Assembly (NCBI RefSeq): GCF_000699445.3
Contig: NC_067199.1
Span: 34,766,902 to 34,830,901, forward strand
Source: Schistosoma haematobium
Taxonomy: Eukaryota > Platyhelminthes > Trematoda > Strigeidida > Schistosomatidae
Length of the DNA: 64,000 nucleotides
Direction: 5' to 3'
The position numbers were made by a program, and so were the translations under genes. The first letter of the stretch is position 1, and every line of letters starts with the position of its first letter. Positions 35,800 through 46,483 of the stretch are shown here, in pieces. Under the pieces are notes generated by a model, which did not search any database, was not told where the DNA came from, and worked only from the letters and a program-made list of their open reading frames with translations.

Positions 35800-36235
35800 C
35801 TGATGCCCGCGACCGCTCACTTGGGATAGGCACTGCTTAGGAGCCCCAAACTAAGACGAAACGGACGTCCACTTCTTCCAGGTTCTCAATGGTGGTTTTG
35901 TGGTGTGTGCTACGTGTATTGACATAAGTAGTATATGACGTTAGTCGTGAACAAAATGTCTGGCAGCAGAGAGACAAGAGGGTAGACTAGTAAAGATTGG
36001 AAACAAAGTGCAATTTCTATGAAAATGCAAGAACAATGAAGTCTGAGTCATTTTGAGACAATTGATGAACATTTTGCAAATTAAGCATTTATTATATGAT
36101 TGTTAGATTTTATTAACAAGTCCTGTAATGCTTTGTTAAATACATTCGATTGTCCCCATTTGTCTTCGTATTTACTGCAGTTTAACATAGGTCAGTGATT
36201 TCAGTGAAATTCAGCAATCTCCAAAACCGCATGTC
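35800..36235 (+). repeat. SINE family A, split by a solo LTR
   Basis: A hammerhead remnant (CTTAGGA...GAAA...GTC) and the tail CCAGGTTCTCAATGGTGGTTT stop at 35898. The tail resumes after the LTR at about 36180 (GTTTAACATAGG, ending AATCTCCAAAACC). Confidence 0.6.
35899..36179 (+). mobile_element. Solo LTR, family 2 (281 bp)
   Basis: It starts TGTGGTGTG and ends TTTACTGCA, with the 4-bp duplication GTTT at 35895-35898 and 36180-36183. It is inserted into a SINE A. Confidence 0.75.
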
Positions 36236-36239
36236 GAAA

Positions 36240-36390
36240 ATTATATACTAATCTTCCTCATTTTAAGTTTGTGTCGATAATGTTGTCTAGAAAGAGTAGG
36301 AAATTTCTGCAGTTAAATTATTTAGCTCAGAGAACAAAATATCTTTAAGATCCTCCTGCTGAACTACAAATCTCCATCGTTATCTCACAG
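36240..36390 (-). repeat. Interspersed repeat, family F, diverged
   Basis: It aligns with the end of 30055-30335 (TTAGCTCAGAGAACAAAAT, TGAACTACAAATCTCCATCG). Confidence 0.45.
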
Positions 36391-36399
36391 TTGTCTAAA

Positions 36400-37145
36400 A
36401 GACAACTAAAGTTATGTACAATTACGTCTAAATTTTAGACTACGAGCTGTCATACCAAAACTCTTCAATGACTTCGCCATAAAAAGTTAACAAATAAGTT
36501 GTCTTTAAAGCGAATTTATTGATTTATATTGATGTCAGTTACTCACTTCCTTTTTTATTTGTTTAAAGTGAACAATTACCATTAATTAACTCACTTATAA
36601 AACAACAATCTATTAGTTAGGTCATTTTGGTTTGATTACGAGAAGAAAATATCCAGGTCTCTATGCAGCAGAATTTCCACATGTTGGTATTAATTCAGTA
36701 GTATAGAGTCTAGTTTTTATATGTAAAATCATAAACGATCTTGTCTAGTAGATTTGTAATGGAAACCTTGTTCGTAAATTCCTTTAACTAGTAACGGTGA
36801 TTTCTACACAAGCGGATTCCATTAAGTCACCTTTTTTGGCTTGGTTGCTCGTCAGCTTTTATTATAATCTTTAGATTATCTTGGATCCCGCAAAGTTCCT
36901 GGTCAGATTATATTTATATTCATAATATCGGATATGTGATATGCAGAAAGTATTTTATGACCATTTAGAATTCATCAGTAATATTTAGAACATCATTATT
37001 GTGGATTTATGCTGAATAAATATTTATTTGCTATTCCTGTACTCTAAAGTTATCAACGTGTCACTTAAATTAGCCAAGATATTGTCAAATAAATTTAACA
37101 GTCAATTAAAAATAATCACACTTATTTTGTTTAAGTTGGATAATG
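36400..37145. other. AT-rich intergenic stretch
   Basis: I see no gene or repeat I can name. Confidence 0.45.
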
Positions 37146-37149
37146 AATG

Positions 37150-37260
37150 ACAGTAGAAACCTAGACTTGTGTTTCATTTTATTTGGAGCTCGTCAACTAT
37201 ATATGCCAATTATATCCCGGTGTTGATGTTCACATTGAATTAATCAGCACAAGATGAACA
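37150..37260 (-). repeat. Sm-alpha-like SINE, diverged
   Basis: On the - strand the order is GTTGACGAGCTCC, AAATGAAAC, then TCTAGGTTTCTAC. The core is close to CTGACGA but its first base is mutated. Confidence 0.5.
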
Positions 37261-37648
37261 AATGCCAATAAAGACTGAGTGATTAAATTCTTGAACATCA
37301 AACAATGGAAATATACCAAACCCTTACAAACATGTTTACTTTACTTTCTATCTTGACTTTTTCATATCATTTTTTAAAAAATGAACTGCTAACATCATTT
37401 CTGATAAGACTAAAGACGATTGAGGAATATATTTGCATCACTATAGACGGATGAATCATCTCTGACACGAATTACAAGCGAAATAAAGTTAAGTATTGGA
37501 GAAAACTTCATTTATTTTCTCAGCTTAGTACACGATTTGATGGTTCAAATAATAAGAAAGATAAGAACAGTAATAAGTGTCCCAAAAATTACGAGAATAG
37601 TTAATAAGCTGAAAAAAAAGCATAAAATTTAATAACTTAAAGTCAAGT

Positions 37649-37942
37649 TGTAATGTGAGTTACTTATATTCATAAAAGTAGTATATAACGATGGTCAGGT
37701 ATAGAATGTATTTCACTAGAAGGTCAAGAAGGAAAGAATGAGAACGGAACGTAATTGGTATGAAAATGCATGAACAATGAAATCTAATTCAATGGACTGA
37801 TATTTGCAAAAGGAACAGTCAAATTTGAAACGATGGATTAATATTTTGCAAATTAACTATTTATTATATGGTTCTCAGATTTTATTGAAATGTTCATATC
37901 AAATACTTTCAATTGTCCTCATTCGTATTCTTGTTCACTACT
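37649..37942 (+). mobile_element. Solo LTR, family 2 (294 bp)
   Basis: It starts TGTAATGTG and ends CACTACT (final CA decayed to CT), with the 4-bp duplication AAGT at 37645-37648 and 37943-37946. It is homologous to 35899-36179. Confidence 0.7.
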
Positions 37943-38194
37943 AAGTAACAGAAAGAACTGATAAATCATGATTATTAGTTGTTGTTGTTTGTTTGTTTGT
38001 TTTTTACTGTATGACAGTGGTTAACAATAGTGATCTGAATAAAAAGTGAAACTATGACGATCAGAATATCAAAGTTACTTGGAGTATTTCTCATGTGTCC
38101 GTAACAATCATAAAAAAATTAAGTTTATCTTATTTTTACGGTAGGTAAATTAAATGTTCTGAGAAGTCGTGACCAGTGTAGCTAATCCGTGTCG

Positions 38195-38475
38195 AGTAGA
38201 AACAGGTGTCTACCTCAGTACAATGGAAGATGGTTGCGCGATTTCGTGAATTGGTTGATGTTAGACATTAATACCACGGGATGCCGGCCCAATGGTCTAG
38301 TTGGTTAAGCGCCTGGTACGAGACTGATAGGTCCTGGGTTCAAATCTCTCGGGGTGCGGGATCGTGGATGCGCACTGCTGAGGAGTCCCATACTAGAACG
38401 AAACGGCCGTCCACTGCTTCCAGGTTTTCCATGGTGCTCTAGCTTCAATTGACTCATGATTTCAACAACAAAAAA
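38195..38475 (+). repeat. Hammerhead SINE, family A, well preserved
   Basis: The leader, the tRNA-like head (GGCCCAATGGTCTAGTTGG, B-box GGGTTCAAATCTC), the hammerhead and the tail to GATTTCAACAAC are all present. Confidence 0.8.
38371..38421 (+). ncRNA. Hammerhead ribozyme (SINE A)
   Basis: CTGAGGA (38378-38384), GAAA (38400-38403) and the GTC triplet (38409-38411) are intact. Stem II has one C/A mismatch. Confidence 0.6.
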
Positions 38476-38479
38476 TAAA

Positions 38480-39200
38480 TAGTTATATCGTTTTTTATTT
38501 TGGAGAGAAAAAAATAAATAAATAAATAATCACAGCTTGAACAAAGTTCAAGAAAGAAATAGTCCACTTAAGAACCATAAAAATATAAAGTGAATCTTTG
38601 CAAAGGAAAGTACATGAAAAAGTACAAATGGAAATAAGCTACACACACACACACAAGAAAAAATACTCTTTGAAACTAGTTTTCTGTCAGAAAATCAACT
38701 TTTACTAAATAACCATTAAAGAAAAAAAAAGCAATGAGGGTTAGATAGGTGCTATTGTTCTAATATGCTTTAAATCATGATCTCATACAACATTTAGGTT
38801 TTTATATTAAAGGATTTTACAACGGTTGATACTTTTCACTTTATCAAGTTCTTTAAAATAAGTTAAGAATTTGTTTCAGTCTATCTTGAACAGAAAATAT
38901 ACTTTAAAAATTATATATCTCATTAATGGTGAAATAATCATGATAAAGGAAGTGAATCCATTCAAATGATTTTAAGGAAAGAATAATGAGAACAACACAG
39001 TGAAAAGCAAATAAAAGTAATGGGTATTAAAACCACATAATAAATGAAATATATGTGTATAAATATTCATTTGCAAATACTACTGAAAATCAAAATAGTA
39101 AGTAGTATAGAAATATAGATTTCTGTCAACAACAAAAAAATTGAAACATTCAAAGAACATTTACTTTAAAATTATTGCCATTATAATTGATGCTGCCATT
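38480..39200. other. AT-rich 3' flank of FAM221B-like gene
   Basis: It contains a short (CA)n near 38641. The FAM221B 3' untranslated region must lie in its upper part. I see no clear AATAAA on the - strand close to the stop. Confidence 0.4.
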
Positions 39201-39204
39201 TTTT

Positions 39205-39371
39205 TTAATCTTTTGATCCAGAGATAGCAGGTAAAGTTTGTTTTTCTAGAAGACTTTGACGAGAACTTGCTGACAAAGCATCAGTTAATGTTTGAATAGC
39301 TGGATTATCTACACCAGTCAGTGCAATTTTAGCTAATTCTGGTAATTCAGCAAATGGAATCCATCCTTCAC
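39205..39371 (-). CDS. FAM221B: FAM221B exon 6 and stop
   Basis: It encodes EGWIPFAELPELAKIALTG and a short tail to TAA (39207-39205). The PFAELPEL block fits the family's C-terminal PFAEMP-type motif. Confidence 0.85.
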
Positions 39372-42300
39372 CTATTAAAAAAGGTATAATAAATTATAAA
39401 ACTTAATGACTCCATTGTCTCCATGAAACCGAAATATATTTAAAGTATTTGTACATTGTAAGCGTTAGTAATATTTAGAACTGTATTTGATCGGTCTCTG
39501 TTTGAATATCTGCATTCTGAACAAATACCTGGATATTAATTTTAGCTATAGGTCCTTATAAGGCTATATTATAATACATATCAGCTTATGTGGTAACGCG
39601 TAGGCGTTTGAGACTACAGGCCCTGAATTCGAGTTTCAGTGGGAATATCAAGTGTGGGAGACATGCAAATTCAGTTGAAACTCATGAATGGTAAAGAATT
39701 TCGTATTATATATTATATATAGCAACAGTTTAAAAATACATATTGTCTGAAAGTTATCAACATTGACAAAGATTCTTGAAACATATGCAAGAAATTTTCT
39801 AGAAACAGAACTGACTTTTTAGGAGACCAGTGTAAGACCCTGAATCTATCAATCAAGTGGTCAATCAGCTATAAGTAACTTAGGACCTGGTGCAAAAATT
39901 CGCTAATCTAATTTCTTAAACTACATCAAAAAAGAGATTGAAACTGCTAAAACATAGGAAATATGAATCGAAATAAAGGGATAAAATAGGGGGATTAAGG
40001 AGTATAGAATTAAACCCAGGCCCAAAATTTCAACAACAACAAGAAAATAAACGAATACATTCGCACTTCTAGAAACATCTTTGAACCTCTAATCTAAAGT
40101 TTCTACATAGGAAGCAAGAGAAAATGTCAAAAGATGCATTTTTATAGTAGACAGTGATAAAGATAGGTTCATATATCTTTTTTGTATGACACTAATTTTG
40201 ATTTATACCATACCTACCTAAATTCTATGTATTCATGAATCCGAATCAAGTTCATTACATCCCCTGTAATGTACTTTATTTGCAGTAGATAACTCAGGCA
40301 CGTAAAGTTAATGAAGAGAAACTAATTATCCTGTGCTACAAAGGGTCATTGTATTATTTTGTTACCTGATTTACTACCACTACACCTACCCAGTGGTCAT
40401 AGAAAAAGTGCATTACCATAATTTAAAACCTTTTGGACATAATTCAGGTCTAGGCGATCATTTTGCAATCTATTTTATTATCAGCATTAACAGTAAGCGA
40501 AAAAGAAATTATACACAGTTCTTTTCCAAATTTGAACTGGTTAATTAAGCAACTTTATGGTTGTTTTACATAATTACGGTGATGTCTTTACATATTTATT
40601 TTCTGCAATGTAATACACTTAGTAGAGGTTTTCTCATATATTTCATTAAACAAATTTAAATATCAAGAAAATTATTTACAGGTTGTTCAAAGGCTACTAA
40701 TGAAACAAAAGTGATGGCACGCTTTGTTAAATATGTGAAATTAATCATCAGAAATTTGTAAAACTTAACTGTCTTTTATGATGATGCTCACCAAAAAATG
40801 TGCATCTAAAACTTTGCACAAAGTCATTCTTTAAAAGCTAAAAACCCACATTACTTTGTGTCAGTTAGCTAAACGGTGGTCTTGACTAATATGTGCTTTA
40901 GAAAAGATCAAGTAGGAACACTCTAAATGGTTAATTTTTAAGTAATTAGAGCTGGTGGATGGATTGAGAAGAATGTGGAATATTTCTCTTTAAACTTTAC
41001 GCTTGAGTTAACGTCTTTACCACACGACTTTTTTCTGTTCGGATTTTCAGAATATAATTTTTGTTCACTCCCCATTTGTGCGCCAAGTTGGAACCAGTCG
41101 ACGGAAGGATTGTGTCCGAAGAATACTAGGTGGCAGAATATATTATAGCGTCGTAATCAAAAACGTCACCAGCAAAATGTTTAGATTATGAACGAACTTT
41201 GTTTGAGATTGGATTCTGAATATTATTTGGTCACAAAATTGTCATCGATATGATGCTAGTTTCATTTTACAAATCAAACAATAATAAATTGCTTGGTTAA
41301 ACAAATTATATTCTTAAATACTATCTTTATAGATAGTAACTAAAAGCAGTAACAATCTGAGTCTATGCAACGTCAAATCAATAATTGTGTAGGAATATAG
41401 ATCTAAAGATAACTTCCTGTAGTCTCACCTTGATTTAAACGGCTTAATCCAAATAGCCAGACTTATTTTGCAGGGGTTACAGATGATACACCAATCTAAT
41501 CAGACATAAGTCAAATGATAAATAGGAGATGCTGACGGATGCATACCGTTTGTCAAGACTTAGCTTAACTTAGGAAATATATTTACGCTACCGGTTAGAA
41601 ACCTGACCTAATTTCCTGAGGGAGATATGTATAAATTTATAAGTGAGTTGTGGCCTTATTTTCACTTCAGGTAGCTAGGTGAGATTGTGTATAAGTGTAT
41701 GAATCAGTAGTAAACTCGAATGACTGCAGAATATAATGCTTTTACATTATCAAAAGTAGTGTTACAGATAACCAATCAAATATAAAAAACATTTCAACAT
41801 CTCATCTGGAACATTACTTAATATTTGTAATATTATAATATTTTGTATATAATTTATCCACTCTGTACTTATTTACGTCACATTAAAAATGAGTACACGG
41901 ATTCAGATAAAATAAGCTAGCTATCGTTTATCTGATGAACTTGGTGACATAAGTATATTGGTAAAGTACCACATTCTTTATTAATAAACAAACACTTGAG
42001 AAAAGAGCTAGGACTTTTAAAAACCAATTGAGGAATCAATATTTAGTTAGGTTTAGTATATCCATAATACAACTCCCTTACAACGTAGTCAGGACCATGA
42101 ACATATGATAAAATAACATCTAGTAACCTTGACCACTTATCTAAACTTACCAACTGGACGTCCTTCAGCTTTACGTTCCATTTCAGTTTCAAAAACTGTT
42201 TGATGCTCATGCCAGTGCTTGTCACATGCAGCGCAAAGGAAAGCTGATGAAAATCCCGAACAGTTGCATTTTTTAACTTTACATCGATAGGGAACGAGAT

Positions 42301-45300
42301 CAGCCACATGTTCTTCATGAGTATGCTTACACTTGCATTTAACGCGATACGAATTACCATCAAAATCATTGCGTCTAGTTAACCAAAATTCACCAACTTC
42401 TTCTGGTCTACTGGGAACAAACTTAAACCCTTTGCATAAACACCCAGTCTAGAACAAAATAAGAACGTGAAATTAATAATATAAACAAGCCAAGTTATGG
42501 GAAGGATCATCCTTTCTCTCTTTAGATGCAAATACTTAAATCGATGTGTCACAATCAATTCTTACTTTGTAGATCATTCGGTTGACTTGCTTAAAGTAGA
42601 CCTGTGATAAGTTAGATTACATAGGGCAATAATATTTACTAAATAATAATATTTATTCAGAAGAATAAACTAACGACAGCATTTGATCGTCATACTGGAT
42701 GACGAAAGCAAAATTCCTTGGCCGACTATTGATATCAATGCACATATAAAATTGAAGTACCTATGTATAAATGTTCTAGTGTAAGAGACCACGACATGGA
42801 AGTGCTTATTCACATTAACAACTAAAAATCGGGGAGAAAAACAAATGCCCATAAATTCCATGTCTGATTTTGATTGTTCAGCTCATAGTCAGATTATTAA
42901 ACATCACGAAGAGTAGATAAATGTGGCCGAATCCTAGCACACATAGAACATTGTTTATGTTGAAAAATGGGTGGAATTCAATAAGCATCCACAGATCTAC
43001 ACTTCTACTAGTCATCATAAAGAAACTTTTTTGTGTTATTCGTGTTTACTAAATGATGTAGTTGACTTGCTAGGTGTGAAAAATTGACATATAATCTTCT
43101 GAAATGTTACCGAATTTAATCTTTAAAATTTCGCACTAAGTTAGATAACTGATAAAACATTTAGAAATTAATAGATATATCCGTTTTAGCTCATATTTTC
43201 AACATTTGGATCTCATCAAGTACATTCTCTGTGGTCGATATTTTCAATATTGTAAATGCAGTGACTAATCTTGTAGATATTATAACTGACAGCAATTCAA
43301 TTTAATACAAAAAGATCTGAGTTAATACTTGATATCTGGTGATTTTTTGATATGGTTAGGTACAAACTGCCATAATATCACTTACTTTCTAGGTAATTTT
43401 TATTTCATATTGCACATTTATACCTCAGCGAGAGTTATATTTTGTCAGATGGATGAACGTTAATGAGAGGCTCGTTGGTTGACGTTCCCTTTTGGGAGAT
43501 AATTAGTGAGTGTAACAACCCAGTTTAGCGGTTAAATTTGGGTCTTAATGCCGTCTTACACGTAAACATCGATCAGAATGTGCAGCGCTCTACTTTCTTA
43601 TTAGGACTCAAAGAGATATGACTTAAAATTAATTACAATTTTACATATAAATACACTCATTATCTCAATTTACATTTTCTTCGTCTTGAATTTCACCTAG
43701 TTCTGTATGTTCTCCTGACTCATTTATGTAAGAAACATAAATCTGTAAAATATATTAACTGGACTTCAGATGTCTACCAATCGTGTAACTTTGTTTTTCA
43801 CCTGATTTACTGGTTATTTAACAATTATTGTGCTTTAAAACTTATGTAACAGGTGAAAAAGTCTTACAGAACGTTATTTTTGCACAAAACAAATCTAAAA
43901 ATAATTAATTAAAACAATGAACGCCAACCTGATTACACTTTGGGAATGCTTTATTCACAGAAAACGCTTCATGTTGATTTAAAGAGTGTCCACAAAAACA
44001 ACGAGAATTGGAACATACACGTTGACAATCTTGTTGGTTCCAAGGTTTATCTATTGGTCTCCATGCAACATATATACCTTAAAATTTGTTGAATTTTAAA
44101 AGGAAACGTATGTAATCTGCAAAAGGTAGTTACTCAAACGTTAGCTAGATTAATTGTTTTACATATTAGATGAATTAAAAGGCTAGACTTTAAGCGTATA
44201 CACACGTGAAACCAATATTTAAGCGCCATAGAATAACTGGTATCACTGGCTGTTTGGTCTTTGATGTTAACTAAACTATGTAACTCAAGTCTGCTCTATG
44301 TTTTTAGCAAGCTAATAAGCTCATCGTTTTGGTACAACAGGTTTTACTGTAATTGATGCATACTATTAATGTTTATCTCAAAATTTATACGGTCCATGAA
44401 ATGAAACAGAATCCCTCCCTAGTAAACACTTCAATATCAAGTTATCTAGCTCAAACATAACCACTCATATTACACTGATACAGGTGAAAGACAAGTAATG
44501 CATTTGTATACAAGCATATATATATAACCTGTTGAAATATATGATATTGCTTGACCATTGAGAACAGTTAGCAAAACCACTGATGTCAAAGAAATATTAT
44601 ACCAGCAGTTTCAAAAGCAGTTCTCTGAAAAAAACATTATTCAGAGATTGGAAACATTCTTTAATAAAAAAAATTCAGAACCAATGGTTTTAGGTTATAC
44701 GAGTAATAATATTTACTGATCACATTAGCCTATTCAAATCATGTGAAATAACGCCATTTACCTGTGATATGTGATTTCAGTATGGACTTCAAGTATGTTG
44801 ATAATATTATAAACCTCCATCATACTTCACTTTACTTCATATGGTTAAGCATTTCATTTATGTACTATTTAGTTTTACAATCACACAATCTATCATTGAA
44901 GTTGATAGTCACATGCTAATGTGGTAGAGTCAGTCGCCTAGAAAAGTTCTGAACTGACTCCCTCAAAACTTATCAATTTCAAGTTATTATAGGTCATGAA
45001 CTTAAAACTGCAACTCACTACAGGTCAGTAGCTCCTGAAATCTTTCAATCTCTTTTTAAGGCTTTCTGTGGTGTCAGTGAGGATTCAATCTTGGCTGCGT
45101 CTTAAATAAATAAAGCCTAATTTGGTATTGGACAGACATAGTGCAATATGTGGAAGCCTTAAAACTACGATGATAAAAGGATATTCTTGTTTCCTTAGAA
45201 AAGTTAAGGTTATCCCATAGTATCCAACCATCTTATTTCTGATCGAGTGGATGCTTTACATATGCACTCGATGTTTTGAATGATGATTTTGGAATCAATA

Positions 45301-46340
45301 TCCTCATTGATTTTGCCGTCTAGAAGTGATCGACTGAAATACATTCTTGATAAAATTAACCAACTCCGGTTGAGATATTTAGAATCCAAAATTAATTTTC
45401 TTGGTAAACATCATAGGCTGGTGACACTATTTAAAAGAGCATTAAACATCGAATCCCAGACGTGTGGTCTTCAAAAAAATTTAAGGGCTGAATACTTTAA
45501 CTAATAGAAATTTTTGAAAATGCTGTAGCGGTAAATAAATCCCCAAAATAAATAGCTCTAAGTTTTCGACATTGGATGCTGACCATATGTTTTAGTGGAC
45601 TCATCTAGCTGAAGGCGCTCGGTCATGCATCCGCACCAGATCACGTGTGGTAACGCCGTGCTCAACATCAACCGCAATCGCTAGCCAGATTAGATCAGAG
45701 AATTGCGATATGTTGGTCATCGCCAAATATACTCTTCCGATCTCCTCGACTCTGTCTTTTGATTTCTTTGGGTGGGAACGAATTATATTAGAAGGTGTTA
45801 CTGGTAGAAACGTTGTCAAACACTGAATACCTGTGACATCATCAATACCAACAAGCCTTCTCATCTCGCTGAAAAATATGTATTTTACTATGATACTATT
45901 GAGTGGATTATATCAAAGTTGGGTTGAACCGGAAATTAAAGCAGATTCATCGGATATTAAAAACGTTTGACGATATATATGTATATATAAAGACCTGTTT
46001 TGATAGCTTCTTTAACAGCTTCCACCTCTGGGGTAAATAACTCTTTGGTTCTCGATGCAAAATTGTCGTTCATTGAACGCGCGAGTGACAAGATGTCGTA
46101 ATTTCCTGATGCTTCAATTTTTTTAATTTTAACATCTGGAAACAGATGTGCTATAAAATAGCAAGCTTCAAACCTCCGACCGGTGTTCTGTATGTTCCGG
46201 CTATGATGTTTCCATTATCATCAGTTAGGAAGAATTGTTTTTCTTTCTCTTCTTTTATCTGAAACATCATAGGAATTGTGGATAATAACCTTCTTAATGG
46301 CAAGCTGTTTTTTATGCACGACTCTACTCTTATTGCTCAT
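39205..46340 (-). CDS. FAM221B: FAM221B-like cysteine/histidine-rich protein, complete (6 exons, 296 aa)
   Basis: Exons on the - strand: 46340-46290, 46258-46174, 46135-45995, 44077-43929, 42448-42151, 39371-39205. All five junctions keep phase, and two introns are micro-introns of 31 and 38 bp. Domain order follows FAM221B: a short lysine-rich N-terminus, GTYRTPVG, a helical segment ending VKEAIKTGIYVAWRP, CFCGH, then GFKFVPSRPEEVGEFWL, CKCKHTHEEHV, CNCSGFSSAFLCAACDKHW, and the end segment EGWIPFAELPELAKIALTG. The Cys/His clusters suggest metal binding. The family's molecular function is poorly known, and vertebrate members are associated mainly with testis. The gene is divergent from UBE3D and separated from it by a CR1-like element. 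An X-box lies just upstream of the ATG. The two long-intron donors at 45994 and 43928 are weak (GTCTTT, GTTGGC). The family call is strong; transcript evidence would confirm the junctions. Confidence 0.88.
42151..42448 (-). CDS. FAM221B: FAM221B exon 5
   Basis: It encodes 99 residues with the most diagnostic family blocks: FVPSRPEEVGEFWLTRR, KCKCKHTHEEHV and SAFLCAACDKHWHEH. Splice sites are TCTAG acceptor and GTAAGT donor. A different frame over the same bases is open but is a shadow. Confidence 0.9.
43929..44077 (-). CDS. FAM221B: FAM221B exon 4
   Basis: It encodes 49 residues beginning IYVAWRPIDKPW and containing RCFCGHSLNQHE, the first Cys/His cluster of the family. It ends exactly at a codon boundary. 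Confidence 0.85.
45601..45864 (-). other. Unrecognised open frame in FAM221B intron 3
   Basis: An 87-codon frame (starting MRRLVGIDDVTG) in a patch less AT-rich than the intron around it. I recognise no family. It could be a retroposed gene piece, part of a mobile element or an alternative exon. It is not needed for the FAM221B frame. Confidence 0.25.
45995..46135 (-). CDS. FAM221B: FAM221B exon 3
   Basis: It encodes DVKIKKIEASGNYDILSL and on to VKEAIKT, a segment collinear with the start of the vertebrate FAM221B domain. Alternative acceptor at 46151-46152 gives the same phase. Confidence 0.8.
46174..46258 (-). CDS. FAM221B: FAM221B exon 2
   Basis: It encodes 28 residues including FFLTDDNGNIIAGTYRTPVG; the GTYRTPV part aligns with the GYTARPV of vertebrate FAM221B. 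It ends in phase 1 before a 38-bp intron (46173-46136). Confidence 0.75.
46290..46340 (-). CDS. FAM221B: FAM221B exon 1
   Basis: It starts at ATG 46340-46338 in a good context (AAAAATGAGC) and encodes 17 lysine-rich residues beginning MSNKSRVVHKK. It ends in phase 0 before a 31-bp intron (46289-46259) with GTTATT donor and TTTCAG acceptor. Without this splice the frame stops at 46221. Confidence 0.75.
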
Positions 46341-46362
46341 TTTTAAACACGTGCAGGCGCCG

Positions 46363-46376
46363 GTTGTCTTAGTAAC
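46363..46376. promoter_or_regulatory. X-box (RFX-type) promoter motif of FAM221B
   Basis: GTTGTCTTAGTAAC is an imperfect palindrome of two 6-bp half sites with a 2-bp spacer and matches the X-box consensus RYYNYYATRRNRAC at 13 of 14 positions. It sits 22 bp upstream of the FAM221B ATG. RFX factors use this site to drive ciliary and flagellar genes in animals. Function here is inferred. Confidence 0.5.
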
Positions 46377-46483
46377 CGCATGATTAAAAGTGTTTACTAT
46401 ACAACTGTTATACCATACTAACCACGATATTGAAAAACCAAACCTGAAAAGTAACGTCCTTTGCATAAAGTGTACTTACAGCT

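Noticed and set aside
39580..39700. tRNA-like stretch (GGTAACGCGTAGGCG, GAATTCGAGTTTCAG)
   Set aside because: It has A-box and B-box-like motifs but no cloverleaf. It is probably a decayed SINE head, too diverged to assign.
42043..42369. 108-codon frame on the - strand (starting MILMVIRIALN)
   Set aside because: It is a shadow of FAM221B exon 5. The true frame gives the conserved Cys/His blocks and has proper splice sites.
43490..43620. Less AT-rich block in a FAM221B intron, considered as an exon or LTR
   Set aside because: No open frame with fitting phase and no flanking duplication.
46221..46466. 81-codon frame on the - strand upstream of FAM221B
   Set aside because: Its second half is FAM221B exon 1 read through a 31-bp intron. 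The spliced product fits the family and the unspliced one does not.
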